The notes under the pieces: generated by a model | Told to the model about the DNA's origin: nothing | Database searches by the model: none | The model's input: only the letters and a program-made list of their open reading frames with translations | Made by a program: the position numbers and the translations under genes | From: JBJEQG01 sp051881635 | GTDB taxonomy: Bacteria; Bacillota; Clostridia; Oscillospirales; Acutalibacteraceae | DNA length: 20,896 bases | Direction of reading: 5' to 3' | Assembly (NCBI GenBank): GCA_051881635.1 | Contig: JBJEQG010000061.1 | Coordinates: 1 to 20,896 of the forward strand | In this document: one piece after another, positions 7,722-15,646 of the stretch | Position numbering within the stretch: position 1 is the stretch's first letter | Layout: each line of letters starts with the position of its first letter

Positions 7722-8252
7722 TTATTTTTTCTTGCCTGCGGTCGGCTCTTTCATCTCAATTTTCTTTGGTTCTTCTGAGAGCGACTCGGTTTCAATTTTT
7801 ATTATCGGCTGTTCAGCTGTACAGAATTTACAGCGTGTGGCACGAATATCAATCTCACTCATACAGAACGGACATTCCTTTGTTGTTGGAGCGGCAGGTT
7901 CTTCCTCTTTTTTCTTTTTCTTGCCGAGGTTCATAATCTTATTGATTCCCTTAACAAGCAGGAAAATTACAAAAGCCATAATCAGAAAATTGATTACGGC
8001 GGTGATAAATGCACCGTACTTGATTACAACACTTGTGGAATTTTCGGGATTGAACGGGTCATAGAATGGAATGGTCAATGCCAATTCGTCAAAATTCATT
8101 CTTGTAAAAAGACCAATAATCGGTGAAATGATGTTATCCGTTAAAGATTTTACGATTGCCTGAAATGCCGCACCGACAATTACCGCTACGGACAAATCCA
8201 AAACATTGCCACGCATAACAAAGTCTTTGAACTCTTTAAAAAACTTCTTCAT
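7722..8252 (-). CDS. mscL: Large-conductance mechanosensitive channel MscL
   Basis: Releases solutes during hypo-osmotic shock as a homopentameric membrane channel. 176 residues, longer than the ~130-150 of typical MscL. The N-terminal FKDFVMRGNVLDLSVAVIVG (8-27) is the diagnostic motif and starts TM1 (~15-45); a periplasmic-side loop and TM2 (~78-101) follow, then a KKKKK stretch. The extra C-terminal part carries C127-x2-C130 and C141-x2-C144 (ECPFC...RCKFC), a zinc-ribbon-like tail also seen in other MscL proteins from Firmicutes and cyanobacteria, then a charged tail. The ATG at 8252 has GAAAGGA upstream. Single-gene unit with its own promoter. Confidence 0.95.
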   Translation of the reverse strand: MKKFFKEFKDFVMRGNVLDLSVAVIVGAAFQAIVKSLTDNIISPIIGLFTRMNFDELALTIPFYDPFNPENSTSVVIKYGAFITAVINFLIMAFVIFLLVKGINKIMNLGKKKKKEEEPAAPTTKECPFCMSEIDIRATRCKFCTAEQPIIKIETESLSEEPKKIEMKEPTAGKKK

Positions 8253-8292
8253 TTTTTAGTCCTTTCTTGTTTCAGAAATATTTATTTTTCTG

Positions 8293-8321
8293 ATTATAAC
8301 ACAGGTTCAGACAAAATTCAA
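8293..8321 (-). promoter_or_regulatory. mscL promoter
   Basis: Minus strand: TTGAAT (8321-8316), 17-base spacer, TATAAT (8298-8293), about 40 bases before the ATG. Confidence 0.8.
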
Positions 8322-8351
8322 TATAAGTACCAACCTATCACACAGGCATTT

Positions 8352-8792
8352 TCAGGATTGTCTGTGTTTTTTATATTCTTGGAAAATTTTATATAAGTGC
8401 TTTGCAAAAATGAAAAATCCAAAGCCGACAGCTGTTCCTGTGGTATTCAGAATTAAATCGTCAACATCAGTGACACGGTCAAGGGGAAGTTGTGCAAGTT
8501 CTATAAAAAGCGAAAAAAGAAAACCGCAAAGCACTGTTTTTGGAAAACTCAGCTTTTTCAAGAGTGGCAGAAAAAATCCCATAGGTACAAACATCAGAAT
8601 ATTGCCGACAACATTAAACAAAAACGGCATTGGATAACCGCTAAACAAATACTGAAACTGTTGACCGATAACTTCAAAAGGAACAAGACGCAGTTCACTC
8701 TGACCTTGCCCGCAAAGCAAAGTCAATTCCAATATAAATAAAATATAAAAGGCAAACAAAATCCAAAGAACAGTAGAACGGTTAAATCTCAT
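8352..8792 (-). CDS. VanZ-family membrane protein
   Basis: 146 residues with about four hydrophobic segments: an N-terminal helix (~7-27), NVVGNILMFVPMGFFLPLL, a segment around LCGFLFSLFIELAQL, and a C-terminal NTTGTAVGFGFFIFAKHL. The paired motifs NxLxFxPxGxxLPLL and IELxQ...R..DVDDLxLNTTG define the VanZ-like family; the founding member gives low-level teicoplanin resistance, but most homologues have no known role. Start ATG 8792 overlaps the stop of whiA (ATGA), so it is translationally coupled as the last gene of the hprK-murB-rapZ-whiA block. Resistance should not be inferred from the family name. Confidence 0.88.
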   Translation of the reverse strand: MRFNRSTVLWILFAFYILFILELTLLCGQGQSELRLVPFEVIGQQFQYLFSGYPMPFLFNVVGNILMFVPMGFFLPLLKKLSFPKTVLCGFLFSLFIELAQLPLDRVTDVDDLILNTTGTAVGFGFFIFAKHLYKIFQEYKKHRQS

Positions 8793-9724
8793 GTTTCCTC
8801 TTTTCCTTTCAATTCTTCGGCTATTTCCATAAGGCGTTGAAGCCGATGATTGACACCGGAACGGCTAAGAGGCGGTGTAAGACTATTGCCGAGTTCACGC
8901 AGGTTAAATTCGGGATTATCCAAACGCATTTGGGCAATTTCCCTTAAATCGTCCGGCAAAGATGCCAAACCGCAACGGCGGGAAATCAATTCTATGGCGG
9001 CAAGCTGTCGTGCGGCGGCTGCGGCGGTTTTGTTGCTGTTGGCGGTTTCGGAATTGATTTTGCGGTTGACCGTATTTCGTACAGCCTTAACCATTTGGCT
9101 TTGCATGACGGACAAAGCAGACATCGGTGCTCCGATATAAGTCAACAGGTCCTCTATGGTATCGCTCTCCTTAACATAAACAACAAAACTGCCCTTACGG
9201 TTTGTTATATGGGCTTGTGTATGAATTTCGGAAATCTCCCCCATAAGACAGCATAAATCCGCCGCTAAATTGCGGTAAGAAACCACCATTTCAAAATGGT
9301 AATCCTTTTGCGGATTGCTCACACTGCCACACGCTAAAAATACACCACTTAAAAAATACGGCACACAGTCATCGTCCTCAATATTGGCACGGTTAATCCG
9401 CAAAGAAATTTCTTTTGGATTATGCCCATATTGTTCAAAAATATTTTCACAGTCTGAGGGATTTGGTACAGAAACGGAATACATCTTCCCCTCACTGCCA
9501 CGATGTGTCATATTAACTCTTGTATCAACCATAACACCTGCATGAGAGGACAGCAAGTCCGAAAAACAATGAGCCACACTCAGGCTTTCGGTATTGAGCA
9601 AAATGGAATTAACAGAAAATTCCCTCGCAAAAAGCAACATACCATAAAGCCGTGCTTTGCGTTGGGCATCATTCTGCGGTTGCATTTTACAAATCTCGGT
9701 TTTTGTTTCCTTAGAAAAAGACAT
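8789..9724 (-). CDS. whiA: DNA-binding protein WhiA
   Basis: 311 residues, usual length. WhiA combines an N-terminal LAGLIDADG-like fold (~1-210; YFLSGVFLACGSVSNP at 123-138 is its core) without nuclease activity and a C-terminal helix-turn-helix (~255-305; LPDDLREIAQMRLDNPEFNL then LSRSGVNHRLQRL). In Bacillus it affects cell division and chromosome segregation; in Streptomyces it activates sporulation genes. ATG at 9724 with GGGGGAT nine bases upstream. It follows rapZ by 24 bases. Many Firmicutes have yvcK between these two genes; here there is no room for it. Confidence 0.95.
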   Translation of the reverse strand: MSFSKETKTEICKMQPQNDAQRKARLYGMLLFAREFSVNSILLNTESLSVAHCFSDLLSSHAGVMVDTRVNMTHRGSEGKMYSVSVPNPSDCENIFEQYGHNPKEISLRINRANIEDDDCVPYFLSGVFLACGSVSNPQKDYHFEMVVSYRNLAADLCCLMGEISEIHTQAHITNRKGSFVVYVKESDTIEDLLTYIGAPMSALSVMQSQMVKAVRNTVNRKINSETANSNKTAAAAARQLAAIELISRRCGLASLPDDLREIAQMRLDNPEFNLRELGNSLTPPLSRSGVNHRLQRLMEIAEELKGKEET

Positions 9725-9748
9725 GGTATGAAATCCCCCGACTTTTGT

Positions 9749-10615
9749 TTATCTTTTGCTAATATCACGGTGGTGAATGGTAACTTTGTGCTGACCGTCC
9801 TCTGTCAGATGTTTATATAATACCCTTGTCAAAGTTACGGAACGGTGTTTGCCGCCCGTACAGCCTATGGCAACAACAAGCTGACTTTTGCCCTCTTTCA
9901 GGTAAAGTGGCAAAGAAAAATCAATCAGGTTAATCATACGCTCCGCAAAACCTTTGGACTGCTCCCACTTCATGACATAATTAAAGACCTCTTCGTCCAA
10001 ACCCGTAAGCGGTTTCAATTCGGGAATGTAAAACGGATTCGGCAAACAACGCACATCAAAAAGCAAATCCGCCTCAGACGGCATACCGTACTTAAATCCG
10101 AAAGACATACAGTTGACCGTCATACCCAAAGAAGCGTCACCCATAAATAACGCCGTTATGCGTTCCTTTAACTGTGTTGTGGAAAGCAAAGATGTATCTA
10201 TAACATAGTCAGCCCGTTCCTTTAAGGGACGCAAAAGCCGCCGTTCCAAATTGACAGCGTCCTCCGTTGAACCGAGATAGCTGTCACTCAGTGGGTGTTT
10301 ACGGCGTGTTTCCCGAAAACGCCGTAACAGTGTATCGTTTACAGCGTCCAAAAAAAGAATCTTATAGCTTTTATTCTGCTGTTTGAGCGTATCAAGCGAA
10401 TCAAAGACCTTGTCGAAAGTATCACCCACACGAATATCTATAACAACCGCCACACGCTGCATTTTTACATCGCCCGACTTCTCGCAAAGCTCATAAAAGG
10501 TCGGAATGAGGATTGGCGGAATATTATCGACACAATAGAAATCAATATCTTCCAAATTTCTCATGGCAACCGACTTTCCCGCTCCTGACAATCCCGTAAT
10601 AATAATAAATTCCAT
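9749..10615 (-). CDS. rapZ: Nucleotide-binding protein RapZ (YvcJ family)
   Basis: 288 residues. P-loop GLSGAGKS (8-15) at the N-terminus, DNIPP after the first helix, FLDAVNDTLLRRFRETRRKHPL around 88-109, and the C-terminal signature GCTGGKHRSV (251-260). The family binds and hydrolyses nucleotides. In E. coli RapZ guides RNase E to the sRNA GlmZ and so controls GlmS; in Gram-positives the RNA role is not established, but the link with cell-envelope genes fits. The ATG at 10615 matches the family N-terminus (MEFIIITG). An in-frame TTG at 10621 is seven bases after AAAGGG, better spaced than the ATG (13 bases), so two extra residues are possible. 35-41 bases after murB. Confidence 0.94.
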   Translation of the reverse strand: MEFIIITGLSGAGKSVAMRNLEDIDFYCVDNIPPILIPTFYELCEKSGDVKMQRVAVVIDIRVGDTFDKVFDSLDTLKQQNKSYKILFLDAVNDTLLRRFRETRRKHPLSDSYLGSTEDAVNLERRLLRPLKERADYVIDTSLLSTTQLKERITALFMGDASLGMTVNCMSFGFKYGMPSEADLLFDVRCLPNPFYIPELKPLTGLDEEVFNYVMKWEQSKGFAERMINLIDFSLPLYLKEGKSQLVVAIGCTGGKHRSVTLTRVLYKHLTEDGQHKVTIHHRDISKR

Positions 10616-10656
10616 AAACAATTCACAACCCTTTATGCTTTTAATTGAAAAACAGA

Positions 10657-11568
10657 TTACTCACCGATACGGCGAACTTCACAAACCAAATCCACGCCTT
10701 TCTGTTCTTTGACAACCCTTTGAATATAGTTAATCAGGTCAATAACATCTTGACAAGTGGCATTTCCCGTATTTATGATAAAACCGCTGTGCTTGGGACT
10801 GACACAGGCTCCGCCGACAGAAACACCTTTTAGACTGCATTGTTCTATCAATGCCGCCGCATAATTTCCTTTCGGTCTTTTGAAAATACTGCCCGCACTC
10901 GGAAAATCCAACGGCTGTTTATCTTTACGGCGGTTCATAAAGCTATCCATTTCATTTCCGATTTCCAACGGCAAACCTTTTTTCAGCTTGAAAAACGCTC
11001 CTGTAATAATTTTATTTCCGTTAAAATAAGCACTATGACGGTAACCGAAATCAAGAGCATTTCCCTCGATTTTGCCAACAGTACCGTCCATGGAAACATG
11101 GGTTACGGCTGTGACAACATCTTTTATTTCACCGTTATAAGCCCCTGCATTCATATAAACTGCACCGCCGACAGAACCCGGTATCCCCCACGCAAATTCC
11201 AAACCGCTTAGTGAGTTTTCTTTTGCAAACAGACACAATGCTGCCAACGATACACCTGCACCACAATAAATACGGTCTTCGCTGATTTTTCTAATTTCCG
11301 TAAATACACCTTTCAGCCGCAAAACCATGCCCCGAATACCCAAATCAGATACCAAAACATTTGAGCCCTTGCCCAAAATCGTGAGTGGTATATGGTTATC
11401 CTGACAGCCTTTCAAAACTTTTGAAAGAGCGTCCAAACTATGTACCGTACAAAACAAGTCGGCATTTCCGCCGATACGAAAACTTGTATGTTTTTTCATC
11501 GGCTCTTGAAAGACAAGTTCAAAGTCTTCCTGTGCGATGTCCTGAAAAAAATCAATATTATATTTCAT
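10657..11568 (-). CDS. murB: UDP-N-acetylenolpyruvoylglucosamine reductase MurB
   Basis: Second committed step of peptidoglycan precursor synthesis: NADPH-dependent reduction of UDP-GlcNAc-enolpyruvate to UDP-MurNAc, FAD-bound, cytoplasmic. 303 residues from the ATG at 11568, preceded by AGAGGTAGAG. FAD domain: SFRIGGNADLF (29-39), GKGSNVLVSD (66-75), GIPGSVGGAVYMNAGAY (128-144). GYRHS (175-179), the catalytic serine S227 in SAGSIFKRP, and C-terminal E297 in CEVRR are present. An open frame continues upstream into the N-gap, but those codons are undefined and the ribosome binding site supports 11568. The gap between it and hprK has unknown true length. Confidence 0.95.
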   Translation of the reverse strand: MKYNIDFFQDIAQEDFELVFQEPMKKHTSFRIGGNADLFCTVHSLDALSKVLKGCQDNHIPLTILGKGSNVLVSDLGIRGMVLRLKGVFTEIRKISEDRIYCGAGVSLAALCLFAKENSLSGLEFAWGIPGSVGGAVYMNAGAYNGEIKDVVTAVTHVSMDGTVGKIEGNALDFGYRHSAYFNGNKIITGAFFKLKKGLPLEIGNEMDSFMNRRKDKQPLDFPSAGSIFKRPKGNYAAALIEQCSLKGVSVGGACVSPKHSGFIINTGNATCQDVIDLINYIQRVVKEQKGVDLVCEVRRIGE

Positions 11569-11578
11569 CTCTACCTCT

Positions 11579-11678
11579 NNNNNNNNNNNNNNNNNNNNNN
11601 NNNNNNNNNNNNNNNNNNNNNNNNNNNNNNNNNNNNNNNNNNNNNNNNNNNNNNNNNNNNNNNNNNNNNNNNNNNNNN
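11579..11678. other. Assembly gap of 100 N
   Basis: Exactly 100 undetermined bases between murB and hprK. The round number suggests a placeholder, so the true distance may differ. It lies 11 bases upstream of the murB ATG and 7 bases beyond the hprK stop; neither coding region is cut, but a short gene, promoter or terminator could be hidden. Confidence 0.99.
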
Positions 11679-11684
11679 CTGCCA

Positions 11685-12647
11685 TTAGAAAGTGGTTTTT
11701 TGCACTTCGTTTTCCGTTTCTTCGGGGTATTCCAAGCCCAAGCTGGCAAAAAGTTCACGGGCTGCATTATAACCCATTTTCTTTTGACGGTTGTTCATGG
11801 CGGCAACTTCAATAATAACCGCAAGATTTCGTCCCGGCTTTACCGGAATGGTTAAAATCGGGACTTCAATACCGAGAATTTCTGTCATAACATTATTCAT
11901 GCCCATGCGGTCATATACCTTTTTATTGTCCCAAATTTCAAGATTGATAACCATATCAATCTTTTCGGACATCTTAACGGAACCCATACCAAAAATTCGG
12001 CGGGCATTGATAATGCCGATACCACGCAATTCAATAAAATGACGGATATTGGCAGGGGCTGAACCTACCAAAGAATTTTTGGAGGTACGGCGAATTTCAA
12101 CGGCATCATCGGCAATCAAACGATGTCCACGCTTAATTAGCTCGATTGCTGTTTCACTCTTGCCGACACCGCTGTCACCGACCAAAAGCAGTCCTTCACC
12201 GTAAACCTCAACCAAAACACCATGTCTTGTGACACGAGGGGCTAACTCCATGTTCAAAAAAGAAACCAGAGCAGCGGAAAGCGTTGAGGTTGACTCGGTA
12301 GAACGCAAAACCGCAACACCGTATTTCTTCGCCGCTGTCATCAATTCACTATGCGGTTCATGATTACGGGCAATAATAACCGCCGGCGGATTGAGGGCAA
12401 AAAGGCGGTTCAAAACATACAGTCTTTGTTCCGAACTGAATTTATTTAAATAGGCAATTTCAGTATTGCCCAAAAGAATAATTCTTGAATTATCAAAATA
12501 GTCCAAAAATCCCGTAAGCTCTAAACCGGGACGGCTGACATCAAGGGAAAAAATCAAAATCTCCTCAGCTTTTTTTGGCATATAAGCTGATTCAAGCTGA
12601 AGTTCCTCCATAACCTTTGACAGAGGGACTGAAAAGTTTTTCTCCAT
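11685..12647 (-). CDS. hprK: HPr kinase/phosphorylase
   Basis: Phosphorylates and dephosphorylates Ser46 of HPr and so sets carbon catabolite repression through CcpA in Firmicutes. 320 residues, full length. N-terminal domain ~1-130. Catalytic domain: RHGVLVEVYGEGLLLVGDSGVGKS with Walker A at 157-164, catalytic H142 and D180/D181 region, the family signature IELRGIGIINARRIFG (205-220), and PVKPGRNLAVIIEVAAMNNRQK (268-289), the C-terminal region that also shapes the phosphorylase activity. ATG at 12647 with AAAGGGTG upstream. First gene of the hprK-murB-rapZ-whiA-vanZ block. Confidence 0.96.
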   Translation of the reverse strand: MEKNFSVPLSKVMEELQLESAYMPKKAEEILIFSLDVSRPGLELTGFLDYFDNSRIILLGNTEIAYLNKFSSEQRLYVLNRLFALNPPAVIIARNHEPHSELMTAAKKYGVAVLRSTESTSTLSAALVSFLNMELAPRVTRHGVLVEVYGEGLLLVGDSGVGKSETAIELIKRGHRLIADDAVEIRRTSKNSLVGSAPANIRHFIELRGIGIINARRIFGMGSVKMSEKIDMVINLEIWDNKKVYDRMGMNNVMTEILGIEVPILTIPVKPGRNLAVIIEVAAMNNRQKKMGYNAARELFASLGLEYPEETENEVQKTTF

Positions 12648-12685
12648 AAAAACACACCCTTTCTTATTTGATAACTATGTACATA

Positions 12686-12714
12686 ATTATAACCTATTTT
12701 CTTTTATTTTTAAA
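12686..12714 (-). promoter_or_regulatory. Probable hprK promoter
   Basis: Minus strand: TTTAAA (12714-12709, 4/6), 17-base spacer, TATAAT (12691-12686), about 38 bases before the ATG. The -35 match is weak. Confidence 0.55.
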
Positions 12715-12766
12715 GATATTTTTTATTTTTTATGCAAAGAAAATATATAAAAAATACTGTCGTATA

Positions 12767-12775
12767 TGGTATAAT
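12767..12775 (+). promoter_or_regulatory. Extended -10 promoter of the GT4 gene
   Basis: TGGTATAAT gives a TGn extension plus a perfect -10. There is no -35 match 17 bases upstream, as is usual for extended -10 promoters. The ribosome binding site AAGGGG is at 12797-12802. Confidence 0.65.
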
Positions 12776-12810
12776 AAGGAATAGAAAATCTTTATCAAGG
12801 GGTGAGTGAT

Positions 12811-13992
12811 ATGCGTATCGCTATTTTCAGCGAAATCTTCACGCCGTATGTTAGCGGTATTTCTTCTTATCTTGAAATCCTCAAAAAAGGTTTGTTGTAC
12901 TTGGGGCATGAGGTTTTGATTGTAACTTCCAACCCGAGAATTAAAAAGCTGACCTTTAAAAATAATATTCTGCGTTGTCCCGCAAAAATATCCTCCAATC
13001 AGTTTGGTATGGCGTGCAAAAATATCAATGAGCGTCATGCCGTCAAAATCGTTTTGGACTTTAAACCGGATATTATACATATTCATACGGATACGCCTAT
13101 TGGTGAAATGGGCTATTTGATTGCCGACAAACTCAATATTCCCTCTGTTTTTACCATACATGACTTTTATTTGGAACGCTTTGTTTCCGAAAAAAATTTC
13201 TTAAAGAAAAAGTTTCTTGAATTTAGAGCCAAACGCAAGTTCCGTGATGCTATCGACAACACAACCGTGCTTTCATCTTCATGTATGAGAGCCGCCGAAT
13301 ATGTAGAGGCCGCTGACAGAAAACGCCGTGTTTATCTTGTGCCTGTCAATACCGACAAGGCTCAGTTCGATTACCGCCTTTTTCCAAATATAACAACAGA
13401 AAAAATCCGTGAAAGACTACGCATTCCTCCGGAAAAAACGATTGCCGTTTTTGCAGGTCGCATTGAACCGGACAAAAATTTAAAATATCTGCTTCGGGAA
13501 TGGGCTCAGTATATTTTAGAGGAGGATAACCTTCATTTGGTCATTGTCGGAAAAGGCTCGGAAATTCCTAACTTAAAGCGTTTAGTCCGTAAGTACAGAA
13601 TTGGGCGTATGGTTACATTTACTGGTGAAATTGCCCATTCCTATATGCCGCAGTTCTTCTCTGCCTGTGATGTCTATGTAAGCGGTGATGACGGCGGTCT
13701 GTCCTCTATGGCGGTTCAGGAGGCTATGGCGTGTGGCTTGCCTGCCGTTTTGAGGTTTAACAAATACAATCAGGAAATCGTCCGCCATAGAGTTACAGGG
13801 TTTCTTTATCAATCGCCCAGTGAGTTCGGCGAAATTATGCGAATGCTTGCCTCCTCTGACCAAGGACAAAAGGCAATTCTTCGTTCACTTGTTTGTCGCA
13901 ACGCCTATCAAGATGTTCCCGCCTATCATTTGGCACGATATACAGAAAGGGTTTATAAAGCGGCAAGAGATAAATTTTACCACAAAAGATAG
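12811..13992 (+). CDS. GT4-family glycosyltransferase
   Basis: 393 residues with the GT-B two-domain layout. The N-terminal half opens MRIAIFSEIFTPYVSGISSYL with the Gly-rich acceptor loop and has IIHIHTDTPIGEMG (88-101). The C-terminal half has FAGRIEPDKNLKYLL (214-228), VIVGKGSE and VQEAMACGLPAV (302-313). In the usual EX7E sugar-nucleotide motif the second Glu is E304, but the first position is Gly296 (within SGDDGGLSSM), so donor binding may be unusual. Glycolipid or cell-wall glycosylation is likely; donor and acceptor are unknown. The ATG at 12811 is preferred: AAGGGG ends eight bases before it, whereas the in-frame GTG at 12802 overlaps that site. Divergent from hprK. Confidence 0.88.
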   Translation: MRIAIFSEIFTPYVSGISSYLEILKKGLLYLGHEVLIVTSNPRIKKLTFKNNILRCPAKISSNQFGMACKNINERHAVKIVLDFKPDIIHIHTDTPIGEMGYLIADKLNIPSVFTIHDFYLERFVSEKNFLKKKFLEFRAKRKFRDAIDNTTVLSSSCMRAAEYVEAADRKRRVYLVPVNTDKAQFDYRLFPNITTEKIRERLRIPPEKTIAVFAGRIEPDKNLKYLLREWAQYILEEDNLHLVIVGKGSEIPNLKRLVRKYRIGRMVTFTGEIAHSYMPQFFSACDVYVSGDDGGLSSMAVQEAMACGLPAVLRFNKYNQEIVRHRVTGFLYQSPSEFGEIMRMLASSDQGQKAILRSLVCRNAYQDVPAYHLARYTERVYKAARDKFYHKR

Positions 13993-14016
13993 TATCTTAT
14001 TTTTACAGATTATTAA

Positions 14017-14067
14017 AGAGCCGATAAACTGTGATTACTTACAGGTTTATCGGCTCTGCACTTTTTA
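14017..14067 (+). terminator. Rho-independent terminator after the GT4 gene
   Basis: AGAGCCGATAAAC (14017-14029) pairs with GTTTATCGGCTCT (14045-14057) and is followed by GCACTTTTT. It also sits at the end of the convergent hydrolase operon, but the T-run on that strand is weak. Confidence 0.88.
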
Positions 14068-14085
14068 GTTTTATTTTTCTTTTGA

Positions 14086-14823
14086 TTAAAAATATGTACT
14101 GATAATATCTTTCAATATTTGGTTTAATTCTTTTGCATTTCGCATGGGAAAATCATGACCGGCATTTTGCAATATCATTGTTTTACAATGCGGATTTTCA
14201 GCAAGCAGATTTAGTGATACTTTCATATCTTTTACTTCTTTACTGCCACAAATAGCATACATCGGCACACAAACAGACGGATAGGTTGATAACTCAGATA
14301 AATTTAATGTATCAGTAAAAAATGACCGATAGACCTGCGGTGTAATTTGTTTTGAATACTCAACCATATAATTTGCCTGTTCTGTTGTGTAATTCCAATA
14401 TTTCCCCTGAGTATGTACCAACCATTTCCAATGGAGTATTGTGGCAGATACTTTTGCAAGTTTGCAATACATTTTTATATCGGACGCTTTTGGATTAACC
14501 CATGCACTCAAAAAAACCGCAAAACTAAATAATTCCGGCCGTTCACTTACAAGCATGACCGCAATCTGACCACCAAGAGAATGACCAATAACACCTATCT
14601 TATTTTTATGTAACTTTTCAATCAGTTCATAAAGTTCCTGTTTTGTCTTTTTCGGCTCATACACTTCATTTGCCGCCTTCCCCGCACCAGGAAGATGAGG
14701 AACAACCAAATGATACTTTTCAGAAAGGCAATATTGCTGACAAAATGTATCAAGTGCAGCCGCACCATGCAACATTAAAATTGTCGGGTTTTCTCTGTTT
14801 CCATATTCATCAAAATATATCAT
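14086..14823 (-). CDS. Alpha/beta hydrolase (second of a pair)
   Basis: 245 residues with the alpha/beta-hydrolase pattern: oxyanion strand TILMLHGAAA (14-23), nucleophile elbow GHSLGG with catalytic Ser (~80-85), and C-terminal AGHDFP with the catalytic His (~225). The acid is not certain; the loop after MYAICGSK reads EVKD. No signal peptide. Substrate unknown. ATG at 14823 with GGAG ten bases upstream, inside the end of the preceding hydrolase gene (14-base overlap). Last gene of the TetR-led operon. It is not a close copy of its neighbour, so ancient duplication or independent recruitment are both possible. Confidence 0.85.
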   Translation of the reverse strand: MIYFDEYGNRENPTILMLHGAAALDTFCQQYCLSEKYHLVVPHLPGAGKAANEVYEPKKTKQELYELIEKLHKNKIGVIGHSLGGQIAVMLVSERPELFSFAVFLSAWVNPKASDIKMYCKLAKVSATILHWKWLVHTQGKYWNYTTEQANYMVEYSKQITPQVYRSFFTDTLNLSELSTYPSVCVPMYAICGSKEVKDMKVSLNLLAENPHCKTMILQNAGHDFPMRNAKELNQILKDIISTYF

Positions 14824-15646
14824 TTTTATTTTCTCCGTTATTGTTAATCTTTTCTATAAAAAGTTCTATTTCCATATTGACCTGTTCCGGATTATCTCCA
14901 TTAGAAAAATGCTTTGCATATTTTATAAAATGCAAAGGATAATTGGTATCTCTTGCCCATTTTTTGCAATATATTTTTACTTTACCTGTGCTGTCTTTAT
15001 CTCCAACAAGTATCAATACAGGAAATGGAAAGTTTACATTTCTATTTTCACGAGGAAAATATTCGTATGCTATTCGCATTTGTTCAATAATCTCTGCTTT
15101 TGAAAGCGGTTTCAACATCGACATCATCTTTTGATAGGAATAATTTGTCTTGGAAACCGACCGTGCCATGCTGTTGCGGAGAACACCTGCCGAAAAAAAC
15201 TTTGCTATTGGAACAACCTGTTTCAGCCACCATAAATCGAATTTAGAATAGTATGGCAATCCTAATGGCGTTGTATCTAAAGCTACAAATCCTTTGACCA
15301 TATGGGGATACAAAGCGGCAAAATGTTGACTTGGATAACCGCCCATGGACATTCCAACCAAAACAACTTTTTCAATACTTTCTTTTTGCAAAATGGTGTG
15401 CAATATTTCTGCCGTATCATGATAAGAAAAATTGTTATAAGGTCTTGATAGTCCATGCATGGGAATATCCCAAAGGATAATTGTGTATTTATCAGAGAAA
15501 AAAGCTGTTTGCTTTTCAAACATGGTATGGTCTGCTGTTACACCGTGAGTAAAAACAACACAATCGGAAGATTCTTTTTTTCTGTCAATCCAATAATGTA
15601 CAGTACCTCCCTCTGCTGAAATCTGTTTATGCTGTACCAAATTCAT
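14810..15646 (-). CDS. Alpha/beta hydrolase (first of a pair)
   Basis: 278 residues. VVFTHGVTADHTMF (30-43) forms the oxyanion region, LVGMSMGGYPSQHFA carries the nucleophile Ser (~99) in GMSMGG, VGDKDSTGK supplies the likely Asp, and the His is in YAKHFSN. A large cap region lies at ~125-205. This is the common hydrolase/thioesterase/lipase-like layout; substrate cannot be assigned. ATG at 15646 with AAGGGAG very close upstream (short spacing). Its start lies within the end of tetR by 20 bases, so it is co-translated with its probable regulator. Confidence 0.86.
   Translation of the reverse strand: MNLVQHKQISAEGGTVHYWIDRKKESSDCVVFTHGVTADHTMFEKQTAFFSDKYTIILWDIPMHGLSRPYNNFSYHDTAEILHTILQKESIEKVVLVGMSMGGYPSQHFAALYPHMVKGFVALDTTPLGLPYYSKFDLWWLKQVVPIAKFFSAGVLRNSMARSVSKTNYSYQKMMSMLKPLSKAEIIEQMRIAYEYFPRENRNVNFPFPVLILVGDKDSTGKVKIYCKKWARDTNYPLHFIKYAKHFSNGDNPEQVNMEIELFIEKINNNGENKNDIF

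Noticed and set aside
8340..8371. Short hairpin with T-run on the plus strand at the end of vanZ
   Set aside because: The stem is only about six pairs with a 16-base loop, and the T-run is on the wrong strand for vanZ, so I do not call a terminator.
8352..8792. Antibiotic-resistance reading of the VanZ-family gene
   Set aside because: There is no van cluster around it, and the family is broad with mostly unknown roles.
10840..11211. 123-codon open frame on the plus strand
   Set aside because: It is antisense to murB, which has full motif support.
11385..11855. Open frames running through the N gap, including an N-terminal extension of murB
   Set aside because: The codons are undefined; murB has a clear start at 11568 and hprK a clear stop at 11685.
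12730..13161. 143-codon open frame on the minus strand
   Set aside because: It is antisense to the GT4 gene and its promoter, and its start is within coding sequence without a ribosome binding site.
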